Assembly (NCBI GenBank): GCA_946482325.1 | Contig: CAMLRA010000016.1 | Coordinates: forward strand, 1-49,685 | Length of the DNA: 49,685 bases | Origin: an uncultured Chromatiaceae bacterium | GTDB taxonomy: Bacteria > Pseudomonadota > Gammaproteobacteria > Enterobacterales > Alteromonadaceae | Direction of reading: 5' to 3' | In this document: piece by piece, positions 6,647-15,263 of the stretch | Numbering within the stretch: the stretch's first letter is position 1 | Layout: each line of letters opens with the position of its first letter | The notes under the pieces: generated by a model | Databases searched by the model: none | Told to the model about the DNA's origin: nothing | What the model saw: the letters and a program-made list of their open reading frames with translations, nothing else | Program-made: the position numbers and the translations under genes

Positions 6647-7706
6647 ATGGCGTCGTCATTTTTACAGCAAGTTGCGGACTATATGCGCACCCGGCGTTAT
6701 GCCAAGCGCACTATTGAAACCTATTTGCATTGGATTAAGTTTTTTATCCTTTTCCACAAGAAACAGCATCCTTCGAAGCTCGGCAATGCTGAAGTGGAAC
6801 AGTTTTTAACCTGGCTGGCTGTGGAGCGGCATGTGGCGTTTAAAACTCAAAGCTCGGCATTGAATGCGCTGGTGTTTTTATACCGTGAATTCTTGCAGCA
6901 ACCGCTCTCTTTACAACTTAACTTTAATGCGGCGAAAACTCCGCCCAAACTGCCAGTGGTACTCACCCGTGCTGAAGTCGGCGCACTGTTACGTTGGATC
7001 GACCCCAAATATAAGCTGGTGGCTCAGCTGCTGTACGGTAGTGGTTTGCGCTTGATGGAAGCGGTGCAGCTGCGGGTTAAAGATATCGATTTTGATTATT
7101 TGTCGGTGATGGTGTGGCAAGGGAAAGGCAATAAAAACCGGCGGGTGACGCTGGCCAGTGAATTAGTCCCAGCTTTGCGCCAACAAATCATCCATGTCGA
7201 ACGCTTGCTCGATGCCGACTTGCAAAACCCGGTTTATAGCGGTGTTTGGCTGCCATATGCGCTGGCATTGAAAAATCCGGCTGCCCCGAGGCAATTGGGT
7301 TGGCACTACTTGTTTCCCTCCAATCAGCTCAGTCGGGACCCGGAATCAAAGCTTATCCGCCGTCACCATCTTGATGAAACTTGTGTGCGTAAGGCGATCA
7401 AATTCGCTGCTTTTCAGGCCAAGATCCAGAAAAACGTCACCTGCCATACCCTCAGACACTCTTTTAGAAACTACATCCCTGTAGTTTCCCCTGCGGGCCA
7501 GCCTGCGGCTGTTCAAATTCATTCCCGATGAATTTGTCGCTACGCATCTATTAGAATCCGGCGCGGATATCCGCACCGTGCAGGAGCAACTGGGGCATAG
7601 CGATGTGAAAACCACGCAGATTTACACCCATGTATTAAGCCGCGGCGGTAATGCGGTCAAAAGCCCGCTCAGTTTGTTGTTGCATCGGGATGGGGGGGCG
7701 GTTTGA
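6647..7706 (+). pseudogene. intI: Integron integrase, disrupted by a 73-bp insertion
   Basis: Residues 1 to about 270 match integron integrases. There is an N-terminal SAM-like core-binding domain, the catalytic Arg in GSGLRLMEAVQLR, and the integron-specific insert containing SRDPESKLIRRHHLDET that separates IntI from other tyrosine recombinases. Motif CHTLRHSF then follows. Immediately after it the frame enters a 73-bp insert (7466-7538) that shifts frame and stops at 7529-7531. The rest of the enzyme resumes in another frame from 7539: [20 protein letters not shown], then IYTHV with the catalytic Tyr, ending at 7706. The truncated 294-residue product lacks the third catalytic motif and the Tyr, so it should be inactive. 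Without the insert the gene would be intact and of normal length, so the loss looks recent. Confidence 0.9.
7466..7538. repeat. 73-bp two-hairpin insertion element within intI
   Basis: Removing these 73 bases restores HSF-ATHLLE in frame. The insert is almost entirely palindromic: GAAACTAC-ATCCCT-GTAGTTTC (7467-7488) and AAATTCAT-TCCCG-ATGAATTT (7515-7535), joined by a GC-rich linker carrying two CCTGCGG copies. It has no room for a gene and looks like a REP-type or miniature palindromic element mobilised in trans. Confidence 0.85.
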
Positions 7707-7735
7707 TTTGGTCGGGTAGGCGTGTGGTGTGTGAC

Positions 7736-7769
7736 GTACGGCGACGCTGACGCTCGCCGATACCTACCC
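7736..7769 (+). repeat. Half copy of a palindromic intergenic repeat
   Basis: This 34-bp segment starts with GTACGGCGACGCTGACGCT and ends in TACCTACC. It matches the left arm of the palindrome at 23147-23222 with only a couple of differences. It lies just after the broken intI. Confidence 0.75.
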
Positions 7770-7772
7770 GCT

Positions 7773-7799
7773 GCCTACGGTCCGTTCAAGACCGTAGGC
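7773..7799 (-). terminator. Hairpin downstream of the acyltransferase gene, possible terminator
   Basis: There is a perfect 10-bp inverted repeat GCCTACGGTC-N7-GACCGTAGGC just below the stop codon at 7807. No T-run follows on either strand, so it may be part of the neighbouring repeat rather than an intrinsic terminator. Confidence 0.35.
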
Positions 7800-7806
7800 T
7801 CCCCCA

Positions 7807-8808
7807 CTACAACTGCAGTAAAAACGGTGAATCGCTGGCCTGTAAAGCGGTGAAGTCGGCTTTGCAGCTCAGGCCGTGCCAGTTGATTTCAATCAGGCTT
7901 TGCGCTACGGCGCCGCCCAGTGCTGTGCCGGGGCCGAGCAAAATCAGCTGGTCTGGTGCGAATTCACGCACTGCTACTTGCACTGCGGTTTTAAAGTCGT
8001 AATCGCTGCTGACCTGGCTTTGGAAGGTGTAATACCTGAGCAGCTCTGGATTCACCGGTAAATCCGGCCAGATATGGCCCTGGCCGTCAATCAGCGGCAG
8101 TGTCGGCTGATTAAAATAGCTGGCGTCAAAGCGAGCTAAGGCTTGATCAGACGCATCCTGCATCAGTGGGCTGTGAAAGGCACTATGGCCGGCCAGTTGC
8201 ATCGGGAAGCGCTCGTCAACTGACGGTAACTGCGCTAAGGCCTGTTTTACCGCTGGCGTGGTGCCGGACAGCACCGCATAACCGCCGTACTGAATAGAGC
8301 GGTACATGCCTGGTATTTGTAGCGCTGCCGCTACTGCAGCCAAACGCGCCGCGTCCGGTTGCCACTGTTCGTTCAGTACCGGATAAATCAGCTGGCCGCC
8401 GGTATCGCCGTTAATACCTTTACAGTTGGCGGTTAAGCCCGCCATCGCCGACATAATCTCAGTACCGCTGTCGACATCCCAGACACCGGCACAGCTTAGC
8501 GCTGTGTACCAGCCCATCGAATTGCCGGTGACGGCAACTACTTCATACTCGTCCGGATTGATGGCGTTGAACTGACACAGGCCGGCGGCATAAATCAGCG
8601 CTGCATTGTTGACCGGTAACTGGTGGCGCGCCGGCAAGTATTTGTCGGCGCTGTCGAGCGCGGAAACGGTTTCCAGCCCCAGTTGCGCCCGCACCCGGTC
8701 GATTTGGTTTAAAAGTGGCGTGTCGTAAAAGGGTTTTAAGCAGCCAAATTCGTTTTTCTGATAAGTACCCCGGCCCGGGCAAATCACCACGGCAGTTTTT
8801 TTGCTCAT
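7807..8808 (-). CDS. Acyltransferase of the FabD (ACP S-malonyltransferase) fold
   Basis: This 333-residue protein has the FabD/acyltransferase domain layout. It opens with CPGRGTY, has the nucleophile elbow VTGNSMGWYTA with Ser at about residue 97, and has the later AGHSAFHSPLM segment that carries the catalytic His in the family. It is not a standard FabD, since the usual GQGSQ and GHSLGE motifs are altered (GNSMGW). The substrate may therefore not be malonyl-CoA. It overlaps the upstream fused E1 gene by 4 bp (ATGA), implying translational coupling and a joint task. A role in moving an acyl group made by the E1 enzyme is possible but not shown by sequence. Confidence 0.7.
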   Translation of the reverse strand: MSKKTAVVICPGRGTYQKNEFGCLKPFYDTPLLNQIDRVRAQLGLETVSALDSADKYLPARHQLPVNNAALIYAAGLCQFNAINPDEYEVVAVTGNSMGWYTALSCAGVWDVDSGTEIMSAMAGLTANCKGINGDTGGQLIYPVLNEQWQPDAARLAAVAAALQIPGMYRSIQYGGYAVLSGTTPAVKQALAQLPSVDERFPMQLAGHSAFHSPLMQDASDQALARFDASYFNQPTLPLIDGQGHIWPDLPVNPELLRYYTFQSQVSSDYDFKTAVQVAVREFAPDQLILLGPGTALGGAVAQSLIEINWHGLSCKADFTALQASDSPFLLQL

Positions 8809-11015
8809 TGATTCTCTCCACTTTTTTCGCCAGCAAGCGCTAACGCTGCCTCAACAATGGCGCCTTTTGACGGCAACACGTGATAAGCCGCCGCGCCAAG
8901 CGGGATAAAACTGTCTTCGGCGCAGAGCCGGCTGATGTGATAGCGGTTTGGCTTAAGCTCGTGCAGCGCAGTGAATAACTCTTCGCTGAGGCTGCCGCGC
9001 TTGCGGCATTCATCAACAATCAGCACTTTGCGGCAATCACCAATGGCGGCAGCGATTTTGTCAGCATGCAGCGGCACTAAATAACGAATATCCAGCACGC
9101 GGGCGCGGATGCCCTGTGCCGCCAGCAGTTGTTGCGCCTGGCGCGACAGGTAAAAGCCGTTGGCGTAGCTGACTATTACGAGATCTGTCACACCTGAATC
9201 ATCCGCTTCTACCACAGCAGGCGTGCCAAATTCAGGCAATGCCGCATCCGGCGCAGGTAATTCAAAGGTCCAGCCGTTGTCGCCCGGCTCATGTAAATCC
9301 CGGGTCATATAGAGTGCAATCGGCTCTAAGAACACCACTAAGCGGTTGTCGCAATAGGCCAGCTCCACCGCCTGACGCAGAAGTAACGCGGCGTCTGCGC
9401 CATTCGACGGGCAAATTAGCAGCAGGCCCGGAATGTCGCGGAACACGGCAAAGCTGTTGTCGTTGTGGAAATGACCACCAAAACCGCGCTGATAGGCCAG
9501 GCCGGCGATGCGCACCACCATCGGGTTTTGATATTGGCCATTGGAGAAAAACGGCAGCGTCGCCGCTTCGCCGCGGATTTGGTCTTCGGCGTTATGCACA
9601 TAAGCCAGGAACTGAATTTCCGGCATCGCCAATAAACCCTGCTGCGCCGCACCAATACCCAGGCCCAAAATACTTTGCTCATCGAGCAGCGTGTTTATGA
9701 CGCGGTTCGGGCCATATTGCTGCACCAGTTGCTGCGTCACGCCATAGACGCCACCTTTTTTACCGACGTCTTCGCCCATCATTACCGCCGTCGGGTAGCG
9801 GGCGAAAATCTCGTGCAGCGTCCAGTTAATCAGTTTCGCCATATGCTGCGGCTTGCCGAGGTTATGTTTGTCAAAACCAAGCGCCGTGCTGCGCTCAGCC
9901 AAAGGCAGCGCCGGTTTGCCACTTGGTGGCGGCACAATGGATTTCATCACCGAAGCCGCATCCGGCAGTTTGGGTCTTTGCGTCGCTTCAAACGCGACGC
10001 GGGCAATTTGCTGATCTAAATGTTCAATTTGCGCAGCCAGCTGTGCTGCGGTTTCGACGCCGCGGCTAAGCAATAAGGCAGTGGCATACAGCAGTGGGTC
10101 TTGCTCCAGCTCGCCTTCGATTTGTTCTTTTTTCCGATACGCCACTTCAGCATCGGCACCGGCGTGGCCAAACAGCCGGTAGGTTTTTAAATGTAGTAGC
10201 GCCGGTTTGCGTTTAGTGCGGACAAACTCGACCGCCGCCTGCGCCGCGCTGTACACGTCACCTAAATCACGGGAATCGGCGGTGAAGGTTTGCATATGCG
10301 GCGACAAACTATGGGCTATCCAACCGCACGGCGTCGGTGTCGAAATACCTAAGCCATTGTCTTCACACAAAAACAGCACCGGCACCGGCACATGTTGGTA
10401 ATCCGCCCAGCAGGCGGCATTAATCGCGCCCTGCGCGGTGGAATGATTGGCCGAGGCATCACCAAAACTACAGACCGCAATAGCGCCATGCGGCCAGTTG
10501 CCGTCGATGCCAAGCCGTTCAGATAAATCGATAGCAAAACCGGTCGCAACTGCTTTAGGTAAATGCGAGGCGATAGTCGAAGTTTGTGGCGGCACGCAGA
10601 GCGGCAAGCTGCCTAATACCTTATGGCGGCCACCGGAGATCGGGTCTTCGCTCGATGCTGCAAAGCTCAGCAGCATGTCGTACAGCGGGGTGCTGCCGTT
10701 TAACTGCTTGCTGCGCTCGACAAAAAAGGCACCGCTGCGATAGTGCAAAAACGCCGGATCTGTGCGGTTCAGTACATGCGCCACCACGGCATTGGCTTCG
10801 TGGCCGCTTGAGCCTATGGTGTAAAAACTCTGGCCTTTGGCCTGCAGCAGGCGGGAGCGTAAATCCAGCAGCCGGCTTTGCAACATCGACTGAAAGATTT
10901 GCGCCAGCACGGGCGTTGGCAGATGGTCGGCGCCGGAGACAGGGGTCGGCAGGCGGCCATCACGCACGCGCTGGATGTAGCTTAAAGCCCAGGGATGGAA
11001 TTCTTGCTGGCTCAT
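8805..11015 (-). CDS. Fused alpha/beta E1 component of a 2-oxo acid dehydrogenase (thiamine diphosphate enzyme)
   Basis: This 736-residue protein joins E1-alpha and E1-beta in one chain. The N-terminal half (to about 350) has the thiamine diphosphate motif that begins GDASANHS and ends EDNGLGIS. The second half begins near VMMGEDVGKKGGVYGVT and contains the transketolase-like pyrimidine-binding and C-terminal domains, with LIVDECRKRGSLSEEL near the end. Fused E1 enzymes of this type act on branched-chain or related 2-oxo acids and normally pass the acyl group to an E2 lipoyl protein. No E2 or E3 gene lies nearby. The gene is co-directional with glutaryl-CoA dehydrogenase 296 bp upstream and overlaps the acyltransferase downstream, so 2-oxoadipate as substrate is an attractive but unproven idea. 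Confidence 0.85.
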   Translation of the reverse strand: MSQQEFHPWALSYIQRVRDGRLPTPVSGADHLPTPVLAQIFQSMLQSRLLDLRSRLLQAKGQSFYTIGSSGHEANAVVAHVLNRTDPAFLHYRSGAFFVERSKQLNGSTPLYDMLLSFAASSEDPISGGRHKVLGSLPLCVPPQTSTIASHLPKAVATGFAIDLSERLGIDGNWPHGAIAVCSFGDASANHSTAQGAINAACWADYQHVPVPVLFLCEDNGLGISTPTPCGWIAHSLSPHMQTFTADSRDLGDVYSAAQAAVEFVRTKRKPALLHLKTYRLFGHAGADAEVAYRKKEQIEGELEQDPLLYATALLLSRGVETAAQLAAQIEHLDQQIARVAFEATQRPKLPDAASVMKSIVPPPSGKPALPLAERSTALGFDKHNLGKPQHMAKLINWTLHEIFARYPTAVMMGEDVGKKGGVYGVTQQLVQQYGPNRVINTLLDEQSILGLGIGAAQQGLLAMPEIQFLAYVHNAEDQIRGEAATLPFFSNGQYQNPMVVRIAGLAYQRGFGGHFHNDNSFAVFRDIPGLLLICPSNGADAALLLRQAVELAYCDNRLVVFLEPIALYMTRDLHEPGDNGWTFELPAPDAALPEFGTPAVVEADDSGVTDLVIVSYANGFYLSRQAQQLLAAQGIRARVLDIRYLVPLHADKIAAAIGDCRKVLIVDECRKRGSLSEELFTALHELKPNRYHISRLCAEDSFIPLGAAAYHVLPSKGAIVEAALALAGEKSGENQ

Positions 11016-11311
11016 CGGAAGTCCTTGGTTTTATTTTAATTCTCAACTCAGGCGTGCCGCTTTTGATGCTGCCACATGGCCGGATGAGCAGGCGACGACT
11101 TGGGATAAGCAGACCCTCTGCGGCAGGGGTGCGGTCGGGATCTCGACAAGTCAGTAATCTGACTTGTTGCCGACTGCACGGGTTTTGCTCTGCAAAACCC
11201 CGGCTTGCCGCAGAGGAGCCCCCATGTCTGCGAGACCCGGGAGGGTTCACGGCGAGTCTGCGTTTCCAAGTGGTCGACTGCTTCCGCATAGCCGCTCAGT
11301 CTTTCTCAAAA
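11016..11311. other. 296-bp intergenic region with nested palindromes, no gene
   Basis: Several overlapping frames are open here but none resembles a protein. The dominant content is the stem structure at 11116-11215, followed by a GC-rich stretch of unknown role. A promoter for the E1 gene could not be picked out. Confidence 0.6.
11116..11215. repeat. Three-stem palindromic element
   Basis: The outer stem CTCTGCGGCA (11116-11125) pairs with TGCCGCAGAG (11206-11215). It encloses two perfect 9-bp hairpins, ACAAGTCAG-TAAT-CTGACTTGT (11146-11167) and GGGTTTTGC-TCT-GCAAAACCC (11180-11200). The whole can fold as a three-way junction in DNA or RNA. The general plan (two hairpins and a GC linker) recalls the insert in intI, but the sequences differ. 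Confidence 0.8.
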
Positions 11312-12487
11312 TCAGAAAAACGCCTGCAGCCCGGTAATAGCGCGCCCTAAAATCAGTGCGTGCACGTCGTGCGTGCCTTCGTAGGTGTTGACCGCTTCTA
11401 AGTTCATCACATGGCGAATGACATGGTATTCGTCGGCGATGCCGTTACCGCCGTGCATATCGCGGGCGATGCGCGCAATCTCCAGCGCTTTGCCGCAGGA
11501 ATTGCGTTTGATCAGACTGATGGTTTCAACCGGCAGCTGACCGGCATCCATCAGGCGGCCGGCTTGTAAACAGCCGAGTAAACCGAGATTGATATCGGTT
11601 TGCATATCGGCCAGTTTTTTCTGAATCAGCTGGGTTTGCGCCAAAGGCCGGCCGAATTGTTGCCGGTCCAGCGTGTACTGGCGGGCGGCGTGGAAGCAGA
11701 ATTCGGCGGCACCCAGTGCGCCCCAGGCGATGCCGTAGCGCGCTTTGTTCAGGCAGCCAAAAGGCCCGGACAAACCGCTGGCGTTGGGTAGTAACTGTTC
11801 TTCCGGCACAAACACTTCGTCCATGACGATTTCGCCGGTGATGGACGCACGTAACGAGAACTTGCCTTCAATTTTCGGTGCGCTGAGGCCCTTCCAGCCT
11901 TTTTCTAAGATAAAACCGCGGATAACGCCGTCTAACTTGGCCCAGACCACAAACACATCGGCGACCGGGCTGTTGGTGATCCACATTTTCGCGCCTGACA
12001 GCACATAACCGCCGTCGACTTTTTTCGCTGTGGTGCGCATGCTGGCCGGGTCTGAACCGGCGTCTGGTTCGGTGAGGCCAAAGCAGCCAATCCATTCACC
12101 GGTGGCAAGCTTCGGCAGGTATTTCATCCGCTGCGCTTCACTGCCGTAGGCGTGAATGGGATGCATCACCAAACTCGATTGCACTGACATCGCGCTGCGA
12201 TAACCGCTGTCGACGCGCTCGACTTCGCGGGCAACCAGGCCGTAACTGACGTAATTGACACCTGCACAGCCGTATTTTTCCGGCAGCGTCGCACCTAATA
12301 AACCGAGTTCACCCAATTCGCGCATGATCTCAACATCAAAATGTTCATGGCGGTTGGCCAGCAGTACCCGGCTCATCAGCCGGTCCTGGCAATAATCGTG
12401 GGCGGCTTGTTGGATCATCCGTTCTTCGTCGGTTAACAAGGCCTGGAAAGAAAACGGGTCTTGCCAGTTAAAAGCGGTTTTGCTCAT
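11312..12487 (-). CDS. gcdH: Glutaryl-CoA dehydrogenase
   Basis: This is a 391-residue acyl-CoA dehydrogenase, the usual length for GcdH. It contains the family FAD/substrate segments [17 protein letters not shown] and [18 protein letters not shown]. The C-terminal [19 protein letters not shown] has Glu at about residue 370, the catalytic base position of glutaryl-CoA dehydrogenases. The enzyme oxidises and decarboxylates glutaryl-CoA to crotonyl-CoA in lysine, tryptophan and glutarate breakdown, with electrons going to ETF. A divergent LysR gene lies 126 bp away. No glutarate CoA-transferase (gcdG) is seen here, so glutaryl-CoA must come from another source, possibly the E1 enzyme downstream. 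Confidence 0.93.
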   Translation of the reverse strand: MSKTAFNWQDPFSFQALLTDEERMIQQAAHDYCQDRLMSRVLLANRHEHFDVEIMRELGELGLLGATLPEKYGCAGVNYVSYGLVAREVERVDSGYRSAMSVQSSLVMHPIHAYGSEAQRMKYLPKLATGEWIGCFGLTEPDAGSDPASMRTTAKKVDGGYVLSGAKMWITNSPVADVFVVWAKLDGVIRGFILEKGWKGLSAPKIEGKFSLRASITGEIVMDEVFVPEEQLLPNASGLSGPFGCLNKARYGIAWGALGAAEFCFHAARQYTLDRQQFGRPLAQTQLIQKKLADMQTDINLGLLGCLQAGRLMDAGQLPVETISLIKRNSCGKALEIARIARDMHGGNGIADEYHVIRHVMNLEAVNTYEGTHDVHALILGRAITGLQAFF

Positions 12488-12533
12488 CAGAAAGGCTCCG
12501 GTACGGGCGTTGGGCTGATATTTTCAGCCGCGC

Positions 12534-12555
12534 TAAGATGTTGATTGCCATCTTA
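12534..12555. promoter_or_regulatory. Putative LysR-type operator between gcdH and its divergent regulator
   Basis: There is an interrupted perfect dyad TAAGATG-N8-CATCTTA in the 126-bp divergent gap. Its position and symmetry suit a LysR recognition site controlling gcdH and the regulator itself. Confidence 0.5.
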
Positions 12556-12613
12556 TTGACGGCGGGTTTAAAGTTAAATCATATAGAAACTGTCACACCT
12601 ATAGGAATTTCCT

Positions 12614-13450
12614 ATGGACACACGTCAGCTGGCTTATTTTGTCGCGGTTTATGAGCAGCGTAGCATCAGTGCGGCGGCGCGCCAGCTCGATATTGCCCAG
12701 CCGTCAGTGTCCAGTGCGTTGCAGCAACTGGAACAGCAACTCGGCACTTTGTTGTTTATACGTTTACCCAAAGGCGTGCAGCCCACTGAAGACGCCGAAC
12801 GCTTGTATGTGCAGGCTTGTCAGTTGCTCAGTCAAATGCAGGCGCTGCAGGCGTCTTTTAACAAACCGGCGAAGCGGCTGTTGTTTCGCCTGGGATTAGT
12901 CAAAGCACTGGGTGTCGAGCGGATGAGCCAGCTGCTGAAAGAATTTAACAGCCAGCTGCCGGGGCTGGAGCTACATCTGGTCGAGCCGGACGAGCCTTGT
13001 GATGCGCGTATTATCAATATCCGCCAGCTCAAAGCCGGCGAGTTGTATCAGCCTCTTTGGACCGACTCTTATTTGCTGGCATTACCGGCTCAGCATCCGA
13101 TATGCACCCAGCCGGAGATCCAACTGACTGATTTTAAGAAGTTACCGCTGATAAAACGCACGCCGTGCGAAGCCTGGGACCAGGTGGCGCTTGCGCTCAG
13201 TAAAGCCAATATCAAACCGCAAATTCGTGCCAACATTCATACCATTGAATACGCCATCGGCCTGGTCGGCGCTGGCATCGGCTGCGCTTTGTTACCGGAT
13301 TTTGAGATGCAGAAATTCCGCCCCGATTTGCAATACCGTGCCATTCAGGGCCCGCAACTTACCCGTGAACTGGTGCTGGCTTTTGATAAAAACCAGCAAC
13401 ATCAGATTGCGGTGAAGCTGCTATGTGAGATTGCTTCTCGTAGCAGCTAG
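12614..13450 (+). CDS. LysR family transcriptional regulator, probable regulator of gcdH
   Basis: This protein has 278 residues. The N-terminus MDTRQLAYFVAVYEQRSISA with AARQLDIAQPSVSSALQQLE is a standard LysR winged helix-turn-helix, followed by a helical linker and a periplasmic-binding-like effector domain. It is divergent from glutaryl-CoA dehydrogenase and shares a dyad-containing promoter region with it. In Pseudomonas a LysR protein (GcdR) controls gcdH, which supports the same job here, though orthology is not demonstrated. It ends 17 bp from the convergent sugar porter gene. Confidence 0.85.
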   Translation: MDTRQLAYFVAVYEQRSISAAARQLDIAQPSVSSALQQLEQQLGTLLFIRLPKGVQPTEDAERLYVQACQLLSQMQALQASFNKPAKRLLFRLGLVKALGVERMSQLLKEFNSQLPGLELHLVEPDEPCDARIINIRQLKAGELYQPLWTDSYLLALPAQHPICTQPEIQLTDFKKLPLIKRTPCEAWDQVALALSKANIKPQIRANIHTIEYAIGLVGAGIGCALLPDFEMQKFRPDLQYRAIQGPQLTRELVLAFDKNQQHQIAVKLLCEIASRSS

Positions 13451-13467
13451 GGGCTGGCCATGCAGGC

Positions 13468-14925
13468 TTATTCCATCTCTTCCAGCTCTTTGCCTTTGGT
13501 CTCGTGCACCAGTTTCAGCACAAAAAACACCGACAGGAGCGCGCCCAGTGCATACAAGCCATAAGCGCCGGCCAGGCCAATACCGGTTAATAGCAGCGGG
13601 AACGTCATTGTGATCAGGAAGTTACACAGCCACTGTGCCAGACCGCTGACCGCAAGGCCAACGCCGCGGATTTGGTTCGGGAACATCTCACCAAGCATCA
13701 CCCACATCACCGGGCCCCAGGACAGGTTAAAGAAAAACACATAAGCATTGGCACTGACCAGCGCCAGCGTGCCATAGTCGCCGAGCAGCAGGTTACCGGC
13801 AGCATCCTGTTCAGCATTGGCAAAGGCATAGACCACCAGTGCCAGCGTCAGCGTCATGCCAACCGAACCCCATAATAACAACGGCTTCCGGCCGATGCGG
13901 TCAATCACTAACAGCGTCAGCACACAAGCAGCGATACTGATGCCGCCGCTGATCACATTGATCATCAAGGCGTCAGATTCGGAAAATCCGACCGCTTGCC
14001 ACAGCACGGCGCCGTAATAAAACACCACGTTAATGCCAACCAGCTGCTGAAAACTGGCAAGGCCAATGCCGACCCAGACCAGTTTGCGTAATTTGCCGGT
14101 CACAGGATCGAGTAAATCGCTGAGGCGCGGCGCGTGGTCGGCTTGCAGCGATTGACGAATTTCCGCCACTTTGCGCTGCGCCGCCGTCTGACCATACAGC
14201 CGCTGCAGCACCTGAGCGCCGGCTTGGTCGCGGCCTTTTAACAGCAGAAAACGTGGGCTTTCCGGAATAAACAACAGCATCAGCAAAAACAGCACGGCCG
14301 GCAGCAGTTCCATCCAGAACATCCAGCGCCAGGCGTCGATGCCAAGCCATAGCGGTTCGGTCGAGGCGCCGGCAAACTCGGCCAGCAGGTAATTGCTGAC
14401 AAAAGCCATAAACAGGCCAAGAATGATGGCGATTTGCTGCAAAGTGGTGAGCATGCCGCGATAACGCGCCGGCGCGACTTCGGCAATATAAGCCGGTGTG
14501 ATCACCGACGCTGCGCCGACGGCAAAACCGCCCAGCACCCGGTAAATGACAAATTCCAGCGAGCCGTCGGCAATGCCGGAGCCCCAGGCGCTGACGATAA
14601 AAAACAGCGCCGACCACAGTAAAATCACTTTGCGGCCATAAATATCCGCCAGCCTGCCGGCGAAATAAGCGCCGACGGCGCAGCCCAGCAACATGCTGGC
14701 GACATTAAAACCGGTGCCGACGCTTTTTGACTGAAAAGCCTGCTGCAGGCCATCCACAGTGCCGTTGATCACTCCGCTGTCAAAACCAAATAAAAAGCCG
14801 CCGATGGTCGCCACCAGGCTGATAAATAAGATTAAAGCGCCGTTATCTGTCGAAGAATCGGCTGCTATTTCATCTGCTGCTGACGCCGTAGCCGGCGGTC
14901 GTTGAGTGCTAGTTGTCAGGTCCAT
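13468..14925 (-). CDS. Sugar porter family MFS transporter (xylose/glucose type)
   Basis: This 485-residue protein has twelve membrane helices. Sugar porter signatures include GFLFGFDSGVINGTVDGL in helix 1, GRLADIYGRKVILLW in the loop after helix 2, RVLGGFAVGAASVITPAYIAE, PESPRFLLLKGRD ending the N-terminal half, and QQLVGINVVFYYG in helix 7. These are features of proton-coupled or facilitative monosaccharide carriers such as XylE and GalP. A hydrophilic N-terminal tail of about 28 residues precedes helix 1. It is divergent from the GPH symporter and glycosidase cluster, so uptake of the xylose or glucose released by those enzymes fits. Exact sugar specificity cannot be read from the sequence. 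Confidence 0.9.
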   Translation of the reverse strand: MDLTTSTQRPPATASAADEIAADSSTDNGALILFISLVATIGGFLFGFDSGVINGTVDGLQQAFQSKSVGTGFNVASMLLGCAVGAYFAGRLADIYGRKVILLWSALFFIVSAWGSGIADGSLEFVIYRVLGGFAVGAASVITPAYIAEVAPARYRGMLTTLQQIAIILGLFMAFVSNYLLAEFAGASTEPLWLGIDAWRWMFWMELLPAVLFLLMLLFIPESPRFLLLKGRDQAGAQVLQRLYGQTAAQRKVAEIRQSLQADHAPRLSDLLDPVTGKLRKLVWVGIGLASFQQLVGINVVFYYGAVLWQAVGFSESDALMINVISGGISIAACVLTLLVIDRIGRKPLLLWGSVGMTLTLALVVYAFANAEQDAAGNLLLGDYGTLALVSANAYVFFFNLSWGPVMWVMLGEMFPNQIRGVGLAVSGLAQWLCNFLITMTFPLLLTGIGLAGAYGLYALGALLSVFFVLKLVHETKGKELEEME

Positions 14926-15263
14926 GCTGTATCCCCTTGTCTGCTCTTATTTTTGTTGTGCTGCTGATTTGCGCAGAAACCAGCATACGGCGTCTGATCA
15001 CGAAGCACAGCGGCATTGTGAAAAAAGATAATTCTGTCAAAACATTCCGTTAAACCAGAACGGGAGCTGTTCTTGTAAGGTAAGGCGGTCGAACCATGTT
15101 CAGCAGTAGATGACAGCGCCGGGCGGCAAAGACTGCGGCAGATGCTCTGGCTTAATATATTGAATAAAAAGAGAAAAACGGTACAAATAGCATTGTAACT
15201 AACATAACAACAGGCGCTGGCAGATGGCACAGCACCGACATTTCCAACAACAGGCAACAGACG
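14926..15263. promoter_or_regulatory. Divergent promoter region between sugar porter and GPH symporter genes
   Basis: This is a 338-bp gap. Near 15182-15197 the dyad TACAA-N6-TTGTA is followed by AT-rich sequence upstream of the GPH gene and could be an operator. A minus-strand frame covers most of the gap but has no protein character. No clear terminator is present. Confidence 0.4.

Larger units (their letters stand above)
2306..7706. mobile_element. Chromosomal integron: inactivated intI, attI-like junction and minus-strand cassette array
   Basis: An integron-type tyrosine recombinase gene lies on the plus strand (6647-7706). Every credible gene from 6416 down to 2309 is on the minus strand. 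This is the standard integron geometry, with cassettes reading away from intI across attI. Five near-palindromic attC sites have RYYYAAC and GTTRRRY ends, at 6045-6143, 5602-5679, 5086-5160, 4734-4818 and 4150-4206, and a degraded one lies at 2808-2918. The cassette genes are short, AT-rich compared with the flanks, and mostly of unknown function. The lower boundary, around 2306, is uncertain because the terminal attC is decayed or missing. The array is probably immobile in cis because intI is disrupted. Confidence 0.88.

Noticed and set aside
10586..11350. Plus-strand open frame of 254 residues across the E1 start and the palindromic region
   Set aside because: It is antisense to the E1 gene, has Arg/Ser/Cys-rich composition without a fold, and runs through the three-stem repeat.
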